Source: Luteibacter sp. Sphag1AF
GTDB taxonomy: Bacteria > Pseudomonadota > Gammaproteobacteria > Xanthomonadales > Rhodanobacteraceae
Direction: 5' to 3'
Length of the DNA stretch: 64,000 nucleotides
Assembly: GCF_014192715.1 (NCBI RefSeq)
Contig: NZ_JACHYH010000001.1
Location: 868,001-932,000 of the forward strand
Positions 25,051 to 33,306 of the stretch are shown here, piece after piece (position 1 is the first letter of the stretch; each line of letters begins with the position of its first letter). Below the pieces are notes generated by a model. It was not told where the DNA came from. It saw only the letters and a program-made list of their open reading frames with translations, and did no database searches. A program made the translations under genes and the position numbers.

Positions 25051-26482
25051 CAATCACGCCTCCCGGCTGCGTGGAAATGCGGATCGAGGCGTTCTCTGTA
25101 TAACCCGACGCTGGCTTGACGATAGCTTGATAGATGCGCCCATCAGCGAGGGATGGCAGGTTCAGAGCTGCGTTTGCTGTTCCCGAAGAGGAGCCCATCG
25201 ACGCACCGCTTTCATCGGTTACAGCAACGGAGACCGTACCGCCCGTCGGCGAACTGAGAATCGAGGGAAGAATCGCCGCAATGCGGGGGCGTGCACGGAA
25301 AACGAATCGCTTCGATTCATTGGCAACCACGCCCACGGCAGGAACCGCATTCGCATCATCAACCATCAATGTGGGAGCGGCCTCCATGGCCATCGTGATG
25401 CTCAATGGCTGCGAGGTACCCGCCAGGATGTAAATGCCATAGGTGCCGGGAACGATCAATTTTGGCAGATGAATCGAGGGTGCGGCTGGCGAGAGCGTTC
25501 CTGCTACCACGACGCGATTGCGAGGATCGTAGACCGTGTAAGTCGCGGATGATGCACCTGATAGTGCGCGCTCCTGCAGGCTGATCCACTGGGTTTCTGC
25601 CGTGGAATCGCCATCAAACAGGAACACGCCAGTCTTTGTGGCGGGAATGACTATCGACTGCGGAGCGCCTGGAGCCATCCGGACTACAGGACCGATATTC
25701 GCGGCTTTAACGTTGGCAGGCGGAATGACCAGTTCCGAGTCGCTGATTGCGACGCCGAAGGGTGTCTGGACGATAACCTTTCCCGATCCCACGCTGGCTG
25801 GCGCAACGAAGCCGATGGACTCGTCGCTGAGGGCGCTCGTGACGATGGTTTGCTGGTTTATGGCTACGCGGGTTTGCCCGACCACAGGAGCAAGATGCGA
25901 ACCGCTTACAAGCACACTTGAACCGACATCAACAATCGTCGGTGCAATGGACGAGATCACCGGGGGCAGCCCGGAACCGTCCACGATAAAGGACTCGTCA
26001 CTGGCAACCGTCTGGCCGTTCGCGGTGACGGATACAGGACCCGTTATGGCTCCGGCAGGAACCGTCACGGAAAGCGTCGTCGCGGTTCCCGACGTGACTG
26101 GCGCGGGCGCTCCATTGAAGTTGACGGTATTGGAGCTGAAGGGTGTCGCGAAACCGCGGCCCTGAATCGTTACGGGAACACCTGGTGAACCATGATTCGG
26201 CAGGAGAGAGAAAATGGTGAGCTGATTGCCCGGGACGCCAACCACCTGCAGCAAATTCCCGAGGTCGTCGTAGACGTAGCGAACGCTTTCACCGGAAGCA
26301 AGCGTCGCGGCCACCACGCGGCCGTTACCGTCATAGGCATATGTCTGCGCACGCGCGACAGGCAGGGCAGCAGCAAACAGAAGCATCAATAGGGCGACGG
26401 CTGATCGCGCGAGTCGCCACCAGACAACCGATTGGCGCGCATGCGCCCCGGAGCGAACTGCTCCGTTTACATCCCTGTGCAT
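23156..26482 (-). CDS. Exported TIG and tandem beta-sandwich repeat protein, partner of the Rhs protein
   Basis: The 1108-residue protein has a signal peptide (cleavage near ARAQT, about residue 46), then two YD-type repeats (TYAYDGNGRVV, VRYVYDDLGNLLQV), two IPT/TIG Ig-like domains (about 90-250) and a linker. Three copies of a roughly 210-residue unit follow. Each copy starts with DGPS, holds DNLE, TRDVTG or TRNVTG and GQ..RL.F, and closes with SG.YTV. The units look like pre-peptidase C-terminal type beta-sandwiches. The gene lies 75 bases before the Rhs gene on the same strand. The shared YD motif and position suggest that it helps export, anchor or package the Rhs protein; this is inference. 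I start at the ATG at 26482. Confidence 0.8.
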   Translation of the reverse strand: MHRDVNGAVRSGAHARQSVVWWRLARSAVALLMLLFAAALPVARAQTYAYDGNGRVVAATLASGESVRYVYDDLGNLLQVVGVPGNQLTIFSLLPNHGSPGVPVTIQGRGFATPFSSNTVNFNGAPAPVTSGTATTLSVTVPAGAITGPVSVTANGQTVASDESFIVDGSGLPPVISSIAPTIVDVGSSVLVSGSHLAPVVGQTRVAINQQTIVTSALSDESIGFVAPASVGSGKVIVQTPFGVAISDSELVIPPANVKAANIGPVVRMAPGAPQSIVIPATKTGVFLFDGDSTAETQWISLQERALSGASSATYTVYDPRNRVVVAGTLSPAAPSIHLPKLIVPGTYGIYILAGTSQPLSITMAMEAAPTLMVDDANAVPAVGVVANESKRFVFRARPRIAAILPSILSSPTGGTVSVAVTDESGASMGSSSGTANAALNLPSLADGRIYQAIVKPASGYTENASIRISTQPGGVIAIDGPSVGISATAGVNATFNFTASAGDNLEFALSGIAMAGGRYTQANVSVYDSRNTYIAGTIFCTAINDGASCRVPLPNLAGGSYSITVASGDRGPMAFQATLTRDVTGSLVPGQPLVLSYGRPGQSGRLTFDASAGDTLALGLSNITTIPSAKAVQISVVRPDGVTLVDSTSFTAPGAVNLQNLPASGRYTVLVRQSYGLPMSLQLVLAPQAGGSLTVDGPSQQPAPIPGQVSYFTFSAAAADNLELAVTGITLRSGCSSATVSVYDSKNTYVGGGTANTGRLGVHLWALAGGGYSVVISNCMTSGSVTLTRNVTGSIDFGQTQSFNLTREGQALRLNFSGTSGQTLAVGATAFTTTPSATTVTTSVYAPDGTRLATSDVATAGLLNVRNLAASGTYTVVISPDNGAIASGQVSLLPQAGGKLVADGPSLSPAAGLGQNVYYTFDTSVGDNLELGFGALSMSTPSTGINYYVYNPSGSLLTSGSLDKSASAGASRVSLSGLAAATYSVVVSSYPGAASFTAAATLTRDVTGTLAFGNSLGVNLPRQGQVARLTFGGTAGQVVSINLSNYVSTPSGQGMAVSVYQPSGARIASTSMTSGKYTLPSLPVTGTYTVTLAPNNGVPATMTISLQ

Positions 26483-26554
26483 TTCCCGCCCCTGTCGAGT
26501 CGCTTCGAGCGGCAAGGAGATATCCCTGCCACGACACCCTGCTTTCTCTCGTAC

Positions 26555-26585
26555 AATAATTCGAGATTGCGAAAGTAATTGTCAA
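26555..26585 (-). promoter_or_regulatory. Candidate promoter of the TIG-Rhs unit
   Basis: On the minus strand a perfect TTGACA (26585-26580) is followed by an AT-rich stretch with GAATTATTGT about 17-21 bases later, roughly 75 bases before the start at 26482. The -10 match is poor, so this is tentative. It shares the short gap with the divergent cytochrome peroxidase gene. Confidence 0.35.
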
Positions 26586-26603
26586 GCGCACATCGTTATT
26601 GCG

Positions 26604-27734
26604 ATGCGTTACCGCTTCGGCATTGATCAGGGGATGTTTCTAGTCATGGATTTTCGCAAGACGCGCTTGATGATCTGCGTAGCCATATTGCCGATTTTGC
26701 TTATCGCAATTTTCGTTAGTACCGGACTGTGGGCAAAGGGAGAGCGCCCCGAGACGCGTAATGCGGAAATGATTTCTCTGGGGGAGCGGCTGTTTTTCGA
26801 CGCCTCGCTCAGCTCGGACGGACAGACCCGCTGTGCCGCTTGCCATCAGCCAGAACACGCATTCGCGGATAGCCGCGCTACCGCCCGAGGCGCGTTTGGT
26901 CGCATCGGCACAAGGAACACTCCCAGCCTCCTCGCACTTACGGACGAGGCGCCCCTGTTTTGGGACGGACGACGAAGCACGCTTGAAGCCGCTTCCTTCG
27001 ATCCACTGATTCACCCCAGAGAGATGGGACATTCGGATGAAAACGAGATCATCGCGGCCCTGAGTTCTCCGTCGTATAGGGCGGCTTTCGCCCGGGCATT
27101 CGGCACGGGAAGCGCCGGGGCCCCTGGCAGGGAAACCGTGTCCCGGGCACTGTCTGCATACATCCGAAATCTTCCTCGCCCGCCGGTACCGTTCGACCGC
27201 TATGTCGAGGACAAGAACCCGTCCTCTCTCAGCAGGGAAGCCAGGGAGGGCTTTCGGCTCTTCACGGGGAAGGCGGGTTGTGATTCATGCCATAAGCTGT
27301 CCGGCAAGCCGGTTCAGTTCACTGACCACACATTTCATCCCACAGGAACAGGCTTGCAGACGCTTGATGGCCAGCTGCCCTTGCTGGCGAAGGATGTTGT
27401 GACGGGATCCACGGATCCCGGTGCCATCGGACGGCTGATTGCGGAGCGTCCCGATCTGGCTGCCACCGGGCGCTTTTCGGTCACCCACGAACCGTCCGAC
27501 CTCGGCCTCTTTCGCACGCCGTCGCTACGCTATGTCGCGGACACCGCACCTTACATGCACGATGGCAGCGTTCCAACGCTGGAGGCTGCCGTAGATCAGG
27601 AGATCTACTGGCGAAGCCTTTCGAGTGGGCATCCCATTTCCCTGACCGTATCAGAGCGCGCCTCACTCATTGCATTCCTGCAATCCATTTCGCTGAACAC
27701 GGGTGAGGCCCCCCCCTCGAAGTCGCCCGACTAA
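26604..27734 (+). CDS. Di-heme cytochrome c peroxidase (CCP/MauG family)
   Basis: The 376-residue protein has an N-terminal membrane or signal segment (about residues 22-43) and two c-type heme sites, CAACH (C77) and CDSCH (C226), the plan of bacterial di-heme peroxidases. These reduce hydrogen peroxide with electrons from cytochrome c, or oxidise protein side chains in MauG relatives. DASLSSDGQTRCAACH and the TPSLLALTDEAPLFWDGR segment are typical. The start is uncertain: ATG at 26604 is the longest, with in-frame ATGs at 26634 and 26646. It diverges from the Rhs operon, and its stop overlaps the stop of the facing lipoprotein gene by four bases. Confidence 0.87.
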   Translation: MRYRFGIDQGMFLVMDFRKTRLMICVAILPILLIAIFVSTGLWAKGERPETRNAEMISLGERLFFDASLSSDGQTRCAACHQPEHAFADSRATARGAFGRIGTRNTPSLLALTDEAPLFWDGRRSTLEAASFDPLIHPREMGHSDENEIIAALSSPSYRAAFARAFGTGSAGAPGRETVSRALSAYIRNLPRPPVPFDRYVEDKNPSSLSREAREGFRLFTGKAGCDSCHKLSGKPVQFTDHTFHPTGTGLQTLDGQLPLLAKDVVTGSTDPGAIGRLIAERPDLAATGRFSVTHEPSDLGLFRTPSLRYVADTAPYMHDGSVPTLEAAVDQEIYWRSLSSGHPISLTVSERASLIAFLQSISLNTGEAPPSKSPD

Positions 27735-28237
27735 GCCGGCTCGCGAATCGCCGTAAGGCGAAATTGCGCGCCGTTTGCAACGGCCGCTTCACGAGCGCGA
27801 GCCGATGCACCCGCCACTCCGACATAAACCACCGTCAAGCCCGCCCCGGACTTTTCAGGAAGATCCCTGAAGGCCTCCACGATGACGTCAGTCACCTCGG
27901 TCGAGTCGGGGCCGGTGAGTACGATCATGTGGTGGGGAAGGGCCGTGTTGGTCAGCAGTCCCCGGATGGCATCAACCATGGCGGCGCGACTCTCTTCAGC
28001 ATCACGGCCATGCCCCGCCGGAACGACAAACGAATAGGGACGCACCGTTTCGTCGTGAGTCTGGGAGAGAACCACGGTACTGAGGAAGCTGCGCCATGCA
28101 TTGATATCAGCGTTGCGCGACGGCGGGGCCAGGAGTGCCTGCGTGGAATCAGAAGACACGGCCGGATCGACCTGTTTTCCGCATCCCGTGAACAGCATGG
28201 TTGCCACAAGCAAGCCGAAAACCGCTGAATGACGCAT
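27731..28237 (-). CDS. Predicted lipoprotein of unknown function
   Basis: The 168-residue product has a clear lipobox with C19 (MLFTGCG), followed by a flexible linker and a mixed alpha/beta domain (PYSFVVPAGHGRDAEESRAA, then MIVLTGPDST, LTVVYVGVAG). The family is not recognised. It converges with the cytochrome peroxidase gene with a four-base overlap and is followed upstream, on the same strand, by folB-folK, though a gap of about 80 bases separates it from folK. Confidence 0.7.
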   Translation of the reverse strand: MRHSAVFGLLVATMLFTGCGKQVDPAVSSDSTQALLAPPSRNADINAWRSFLSTVVLSQTHDETVRPYSFVVPAGHGRDAEESRAAMVDAIRGLLTNTALPHHMIVLTGPDSTEVTDVIVEAFRDLPEKSGAGLTVVYVGVAGASARAREAAVANGAQFRLTAIREPA

Positions 28238-28316
28238 CCCGCATCCTCTGATGAAATGGACTTATAGACGTCCGCACGCAACGCGCGGCAGTTCAACCGA
28301 TGAAACTGGCATGGCT

Positions 28317-28805
28317 TCAATGGTCAAGCGACTCTTCCTGCATGGGCTCGCTGGCAGAAGGAAATGCAGACCAGAGTTCGGCCATGGTGGCGCCACTGAC
28401 TGGATGCCGCAGTTGCGGTGCAATGTCTGCCATCGGTCGCAGGACGAACGCGTGGCGCAATTCGCCACGGGGAATTTCCAGATGTCCGTCGCCGGTCAGC
28501 ACCAGGTCGTCGTACAGCACGATGTCTACGTCGAGCGTGCGGTCAGAAAAGCGCGGGCCGCCGCGAACACGGCCGTGGCGATCTTCCAGCGCGTGCAGCC
28601 AGTCGTTCAGTGCTTCGGGCGCGAGGTCGCTGTTGATACCCACGGCAAGATTGACGAAGTCGGGGCCGTCGAATCCCACTGCCACGCTGCGATAGGCCGG
28701 CGACACGGTCAGCTCGCCGAAGCGCGCACGCAATTCCTCCAGCGCCGCCCGGAGGTAACGGTGGGGTTCAACATTGGAACCAAGGCTCAGGTAGGCGCGT
28801 CCCAT
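28317..28805 (-). CDS. folK: 6-hydroxymethyl-7,8-dihydropterin pyrophosphokinase
   Basis: The 162-residue protein transfers pyrophosphate from ATP to 6-hydroxymethyl-dihydropterin in folate synthesis. It shows the HPPK signature: YLSLGSNVEPHRYL at the N-terminus, VGFDGPDFVN and the metal-binding RTLDVDIVLYDD. Length fits the family (about 160). The ATG shares a base with the folB stop at 28805, so translation is coupled and the two consecutive pathway steps are co-expressed. Confidence 0.95.
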   Translation of the reverse strand: MGRAYLSLGSNVEPHRYLRAALEELRARFGELTVSPAYRSVAVGFDGPDFVNLAVGINSDLAPEALNDWLHALEDRHGRVRGGPRFSDRTLDVDIVLYDDLVLTGDGHLEIPRGELRHAFVLRPMADIAPQLRHPVSGATMAELWSAFPSASEPMQEESLDH

Positions 28806-29164
28806 CAGGCCGGTCGCACGCCGCGCTCGATACGAACACCTACCGCTTTCGCGCCACGTACGGCGCCGGGCTTGGACAGCTTCAGCCTGACCCAGCTGAC
28901 TCCAAACTCTTCGAGCACGATAGCGGCGCAGCGTTCGGCCAGCGTTTCGACCAGGCCGAAGCTGGATGCCTCCACGTACGACTGAAGACGCTTGGATACC
29001 GACTTGTAGTTGAGTGTGTCGGAAATGTCGTCAGTGGCAGCGGGACGGGTGTTGTCGAACGCCATTTCCAGATCGAACGAGAGCGTCTGGCGAATGCGGC
29101 GTTCCCAGTCGTAAATGCCGATGACGGCGTCGATGCGCAGGTCTTCGATGAAGACGATATCCAT
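28805..29164 (-). CDS. folB: Dihydroneopterin aldolase
   Basis: The 119-residue protein makes 6-hydroxymethyl-dihydropterin from dihydroneopterin, the step before FolK. It has the family N-terminus with the catalytic region VIGIYDWERRIRQ, a central D-Y-K-x-V-like NYKSVSKRLQ and the glutamate near VETLAERCA. Length is normal for FolB. It is translationally coupled to folK and lies downstream of tsaD on the same strand, with 78 bases between. Confidence 0.92.
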   Translation of the reverse strand: MDIVFIEDLRIDAVIGIYDWERRIRQTLSFDLEMAFDNTRPAATDDISDTLNYKSVSKRLQSYVEASSFGLVETLAERCAAIVLEEFGVSWVRLKLSKPGAVRGAKAVGVRIERGVRPA

Positions 29165-29242
29165 GGGATGGCTTTGTCTGAAATCCGGAGTCCTACAGGG
29201 TCGGCGAGGCCGACCCGTTTCGCAAGAGCGCGTGCCGCTTTT

Positions 29243-30292
29243 TCAGGCGGCAGGCAGCGATTCGAGGCTCCAGCGCGGATGCACCTCGATGGTTTCGTCC
29301 TGATGCTGGCCGGCGGCCAGACGAATGGCTCCCGCCAGGGCGATCATCGCGCCGTTGTCCGTGCAGAACGCCAGACGCGGGAAATACACCTTGAAACCGT
29401 CCTCACTGGCGGCCTGCGCCAGTTGCTCGCGCAGGCGCTTGTTGGCACCCACGCCACCGGCGATCACGAGGCGCTGCGCTCCCGTGGCAGCAAGGGCGCG
29501 ACGGCACTTGATGGCCAGGGTGTCGACAATGGCTTCCTGGAAGCCACGGGCGATATCCGCGCGGGTCTGGTCGCTGCCATCACTGGCCTGCCAGGCCAGC
29601 AGCACCTGCGTTTTCAGGCCAGAGAAGCTGAAATCCAGGCCGGGACGGTCGGTCATCGGGCGCGAGAAGCGGAATTTGCCCGGCGTGCCCTGCTCGGCCA
29701 GCTTCGCGAGGGCGGGGCCGCCGGGGTACGGCAGGCCCATCATCTTGGCGGTCTTGTCGAAGGCTTCGCCCGCAGCGTCATCCAGGGTGTCACCGAGGAT
29801 GCGGTACTCGCCGATGGCCTTCACTTCCACCAGCATGGAGTGGCCACCCGACACCAGCAGCGCCACAAAGGGCGTTTCCGGCGGGTCGTCTTCCAGCAGC
29901 GGGGCCAGCAGATGCCCTTCCATATGGTGCACGCCGATGGCCGGCACACCCAGCGCCCACGCCATGGCACGGGCCGCCGAGGCGCCGACCAGAAGGGCCC
30001 CGACCAGGCCGGGGCCGGCCGTATAGGCCACGCCGCCCAGGTCCGCCGTGGTCAGCCCGGCCTCCTTCAAGGCCTCCCTGACCAGCGGCAACAGCTTGCG
30101 GACATGGTCGCGACTGGCCAGTTCCGGCACCACGCCGCCGTACTGGGCGTGCAGCGCAATCTGGCTGAAAAGCGCATGGGAAAGCAGCCCGCGACCGGGT
30201 TTTTCAGGGTCCCAGCGCAGCAAGGCGACCCCTGTTTCATCGCAGGAGGTCTCGATTCCCAATATGGGCTTTGAAAAATTCTGTTCGGTCAC
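29243..30292 (-). CDS. tsaD: tRNA N6-threonylcarbamoyladenosine transferase subunit
   Basis: The 349-residue protein is the Kae1/TsaD component that makes t6A37 on ANN-decoding tRNAs together with TsaB, TsaE and TsaC. Visible signatures are [15 protein letters not shown] at the N-terminus, the metal-binding [10 protein letters not shown] and [11 protein letters not shown] chose the GTG at 30292 because it gives the normal N-terminus; longer in-frame starts would run through the rpsU promoter and coding region. The gene diverges from rpsU, the usual gammaproteobacterial order. Confidence 0.93.
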   Translation of the reverse strand: MTEQNFSKPILGIETSCDETGVALLRWDPEKPGRGLLSHALFSQIALHAQYGGVVPELASRDHVRKLLPLVREALKEAGLTTADLGGVAYTAGPGLVGALLVGASAARAMAWALGVPAIGVHHMEGHLLAPLLEDDPPETPFVALLVSGGHSMLVEVKAIGEYRILGDTLDDAAGEAFDKTAKMMGLPYPGGPALAKLAEQGTPGKFRFSRPMTDRPGLDFSFSGLKTQVLLAWQASDGSDQTRADIARGFQEAIVDTLAIKCRRALAATGAQRLVIAGGVGANKRLREQLAQAASEDGFKVYFPRLAFCTDNGAMIALAGAIRLAAGQHQDETIEVHPRWSLESLPAA

Positions 30293-30300
30293 GTTATAAT
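30271..30300 (+). promoter_or_regulatory. rpsU promoter inside the tsaD 5' end
   Basis: TTGAAA (30271-30276) is followed, 18 bases later, by a perfect TATAAT (30295-30300), about 50 bases before the rpsU ATG. It is a near-consensus sigma-70 promoter and overlaps the first codons of divergent tsaD. Confidence 0.75.
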
Positions 30301-30350
30301 CCACGGCTCGCCCGATCTCACGGGTCAGTTTAAACATTAGTGGAGTTTCC

Positions 30351-30566
30351 ATGCCGAGCGTTAAAGTCCGCGAGAACGAGCCGTTTGAGCTTGCCCTTCG
30401 CCGCTTCAAGCGTACGTGCGAAAAGGCTGGCGTGCTGGCCGAAACGCGCAAGCGCGAATTTTACGAAAAGCCCACTCAGGAGCGTAAGCGCAAGCGCGCC
30501 GCTGCTGTGAAGCGTCACCTGCGTCGCCTTTCGCGTGATACCACGCGTCGGACCCGCATGTACTGA
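30351..30566 (+). CDS. rpsU: 30S ribosomal protein S21
   Basis: The 71-residue, very basic protein is S21, which helps mRNA binding on the small subunit. It begins [20 protein letters not shown] and ends in the Arg/Lys-rich tail characteristic of the family. GGAG precedes the ATG. It is first in the macromolecular synthesis operon with dnaG, followed by a strong terminator that would allow high ribosomal-protein output and limited readthrough. Confidence 0.97.
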   Translation: MPSVKVRENEPFELALRRFKRTCEKAGVLAETRKREFYEKPTQERKRKRAAAVKRHLRRLSRDTTRRTRMY

Positions 30567-30572
30567 TCCCGT

Positions 30573-30593
30573 CTGCCCTATCTTACAGGGCAG
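30573..30593 (+). other. Hairpin just after rpsU
   Basis: CTGCCCT and AGGGCAG form a perfect seven-base stem with a seven-base loop, six bases after the rpsU stop. No T-run follows, so it is more likely an mRNA-stabilising or processing hairpin than a terminator. Confidence 0.5.
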
Positions 30594-30649
30594 GTGTGAC
30601 CAACGGCAGGCGCGGTAACGCGGCCGCCGTACGCATGGCGAACTCCCGA

Positions 30650-30680
30650 GCCGGCTTTGCCCATGGCAAAGCCGGCTTTT
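30650..30680 (+). terminator. Intrinsic terminator between rpsU and yqeY-dnaG
   Basis: A perfect 12-base stem (GCCGGCTTTGCC / GGCAAAGCCGGC) with a three-base loop is followed by TTTT. It probably separates high rpsU expression from lower yqeY and dnaG expression, like T1 in the E. coli operon. Confidence 0.85.
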
Positions 30681-30699
30681 CGTCGTTCCGGAGAATATT

Positions 30700-31143
30700 A
30701 TGTCCCTGAAACAACAGCTTACCGATGACATGAAGAACGCCATGCGTAGCGGCGACAAGCCGCGGCTGGGCGTCATCCGCCTTGTGCAGGCGGAAATCAA
30801 GCGTCGCGAAGTGGACGAGCGCATTGAGCTGACCGACACCGACGTGCTCACCGTGCTCGAAAAGATGCAGAAGCAGCGCCGCGACTCCATCGACCAGTTC
30901 GACAAGGCCAACCGCAGCGATCTCGCCGATATCGAGCGCTTCGAAATGAGCGTGATCGACGCTTACCTGCCCGCCAAGCTCTCCGACGACGAGCTGGATG
31001 CGGTCATTGCGACCGCGATCACCGAATCGGGCGCCACCTCGGCGCGCGACATGGGCAAGGTCGTCGCCCTGGTGAAGGAAAAGGCCGCCGGCCGCGCCGA
31101 CATGGGCACGGTCGCGCAAAAAGTGAAGGCAAAGCTCGCCTGA
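30700..31143 (+). CDS. GatB/YqeY domain protein
   Basis: The 147-residue protein is a stand-alone YqeY, related to the tail of the amidotransferase subunit GatB. It starts MSLKQQLTDDMKNAMRSGDK and has LGVIRLVQAEIKRREVDE, DRIDQF-like helices and an ending GTVAQKVKAKLA. It probably binds tRNA or a tRNA-linked substrate, but its role is not established. Position between rpsU and dnaG is common in Xanthomonadales. Confidence 0.9.
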   Translation: MSLKQQLTDDMKNAMRSGDKPRLGVIRLVQAEIKRREVDERIELTDTDVLTVLEKMQKQRRDSIDQFDKANRSDLADIERFEMSVIDAYLPAKLSDDELDAVIATAITESGATSARDMGKVVALVKEKAAGRADMGTVAQKVKAKLA

Positions 31144-31254
31144 CGCATGGCCGGGATGCCGCCTCGGGCCCTGGCTGACGGCGGCATCCCCCCCACTACT
31201 TCACGGCATCGGCACGGAAGCCTGCGCATCCTCCGCTTCCAAAAGGAGGAACCC

Positions 31255-31428
31255 ATGCTCAAGTTCGCCATCATCTTCGGTCTTATCGCGCTCATTACCG
31301 GCGCTCTCGGCTTCGGCCGGATCTCCGGCGCGGCAGCCACGATTGCCAAAATCTGCTTTGCCATCTTCCTGATCCTCTTCCTGATTGCCCTGCTGGCGAT
31401 CTTCGGAGTGCTCCACCTCGCATTCTGA
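31255..31428 (+). CDS. Small membrane protein, DUF1328/UPF0391 family
   Basis: The 57-residue protein consists of two hydrophobic helices ([18 protein letters not shown], then [20 protein letters not shown]), the pattern of DUF1328 proteins such as E. coli YtjA, linked loosely to envelope stress. AAAAGGAGGA lies four bases before the ATG at 31255, giving a very strong ribosome site; a start at 31147 would be wrong. It is inserted between yqeY and dnaG. Confidence 0.85.
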   Translation: MLKFAIIFGLIALITGALGFGRISGAAATIAKICFAIFLILFLIALLAIFGVLHLAF

Positions 31429-31484
31429 CGGGGGCGCCATGCGGTGCTCCCATCGGGTGCACCGCATGGCATCCTAGTCGTCTT

Positions 31485-33215
31485 ATGCGTGGCCGAATTC
31501 CTGACAGCTTCATTGACGAACTGCTCGCCCGCGTCGACATCGTCGACGTGATCGAACGGCGCGTCCCGCTGAAAAAGGCGGGCCGCGAATGGACGGCGTG
31601 CTGCCCGTTCCACAATGAGCGCTCGCCCTCGTTCTACGTCAGCCCCCAGAAGCAGTTCTTCCACTGCTTCGGCTGCGGGGCCCACGGCAGCGCCATCAAA
31701 TTCCTGATGGACTACGAGCGCCTGGAATTTCCGGACGCCATCGAGGAACTGGCCCAGTCGGCGGGCCTGAAAGTCCCTTACGAGGGCGGTCGCGACAACG
31801 CGCCAAGGGAAGACAAGACCGATCTCTACGGCCTGCTGGACGATTGCGCGACCTTCTATCAGAAGGAACTGGGCAACAGTCCGGAGGCAACCGCCTACGT
31901 GGACCGCCGTGGGCTCGATCCTGAGACCATCAAGCGCTTCCGCATTGGCTGGGCTCCCGCCGGTTTTGACGGCGTGATGAAGGCGCTGGGCACCAACGAC
32001 CGTCGTCGCCAGCTGCTCAACGAAGCGGGCATGGTCGCCAGCAATGAGCGCGGCTCGCGCTACGACCGCTTCCGCGAACGGGTCATGTTTCCCATCTTGG
32101 ACCGGCGCGGACGCGTGATCGCTTTTGGCGGACGCGTGCTGTCGGCCGAGCAGAGTCCGAAATATCTCAATTCACCCGAGACGCCGCTGTTTCACAAAGG
32201 CCGCGAGCTTTTCGCGCTGTGGCAGGTCAAGCAGGCCAACCAGACCCTCACTCGCATCATGGTGGTGGAAGGCTACATGGACGTCATCGCGCTGCATCAG
32301 GCAGGACTTCCCATCGCCGTCGCCACACTGGGCACGGCGACCACGCCCGATCACGCCGAAGTGCTGTTCCGTGCGGCCCCCGACGTGTTCTTCTGCTTCG
32401 ACGGCGACCGTGCAGGCAAAGCCGCAGCGTGGCGCGCGCTGGAATCCGTGCTTCCGCGCATGCGCGACGGACGCCAGGCGTTCTTCCTGTTTTTGCCCGA
32501 CGGCGAAGATCCGGACACGCTGGTGCGCAAGGAGGGCAAAGACGGCTTCGAGAAGCGCATGAAGGACGCCATGCCGCTGTCGGAGTACTTCTTCGAGGAA
32601 CTGGCGCGCGACGTCGATGTCACCCGCCTGGACGGACGTGCACGCCTTGCCGAGCGCGCACGCCCCCTGATTGCCAAATTCCCCGATGGCGCCTTCCGCG
32701 ATCTGATGGCGCAGGAACTGGAACGCCGCACCGGCGCCCGCGCCGTGCTGGAACCTGAGAAGCCCGTCCGCCACGCCCCACGCAACGCGGCCGTGCAGCG
32801 CAGCCTTGTCCGCACCGCCATCACGCTGCTGCTCGCGCAGCCGGCCATGGCCGAAGAAGTGGAAACGCCCTACCCGTTCCTGCGCCTGGACAAACCTGGC
32901 GTGCCATTGCTTGCCGAATTGATCGACATCGCCCGTGCGCGCCCCGGCATCAATCCTGCCCTGCTGGTGGAGCAGTTCGTGGACCGCCCCGAGTACGCCT
33001 CCCTGCAAAAGCTCGCTCACGCTGATGTCATCGGCGAAGCGGAGATGCAGAAGGTGGAATTCATGGACGCACTGCGCCAGATGCAGCATCAGGCCGTGGT
33101 GCAGCGCCGCGAGGCGTTGATCGCCAAGAGCCGCGAAAGCGTACTCGATGACACGGAGAAGGCCGAGCTGCGGGTATTGCTGGCAGCACGTGTGGTCAGG
33201 ACTGTTGAAGAATGA
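31485..33215 (+). CDS. dnaG: DNA primase
   Basis: The 576-residue protein lays RNA primers at the replication fork. It has the N-terminal CHC2 zinc finger (CCPFHNERSPSF, then FHCFGCGAHGSAI), the TOPRIM core with VVEGYMDVIALHQAG and CFDGDRAGKAAAWR, and a C-terminal helicase-binding domain from about residue 440. No strong Shine-Dalgarno is visible before the ATG at 31485. In many gammaproteobacteria rpoD follows, but here a DedA gene follows. Confidence 0.97.
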   Translation: MRGRIPDSFIDELLARVDIVDVIERRVPLKKAGREWTACCPFHNERSPSFYVSPQKQFFHCFGCGAHGSAIKFLMDYERLEFPDAIEELAQSAGLKVPYEGGRDNAPREDKTDLYGLLDDCATFYQKELGNSPEATAYVDRRGLDPETIKRFRIGWAPAGFDGVMKALGTNDRRRQLLNEAGMVASNERGSRYDRFRERVMFPILDRRGRVIAFGGRVLSAEQSPKYLNSPETPLFHKGRELFALWQVKQANQTLTRIMVVEGYMDVIALHQAGLPIAVATLGTATTPDHAEVLFRAAPDVFFCFDGDRAGKAAAWRALESVLPRMRDGRQAFFLFLPDGEDPDTLVRKEGKDGFEKRMKDAMPLSEYFFEELARDVDVTRLDGRARLAERARPLIAKFPDGAFRDLMAQELERRTGARAVLEPEKPVRHAPRNAAVQRSLVRTAITLLLAQPAMAEEVETPYPFLRLDKPGVPLLAELIDIARARPGINPALLVEQFVDRPEYASLQKLAHADVIGEAEMQKVEFMDALRQMQHQAVVQRREALIAKSRESVLDDTEKAELRVLLAARVVRTVEE

Positions 33216-33306
33216 CGCTCGGGTGCGCGCTCGTAATGCATTCCGTGGGATCATCGCCCACCGAACCTGATAATGGCCCGGCAAGCACAGGGCACGAGCG
33301 ACGCTG

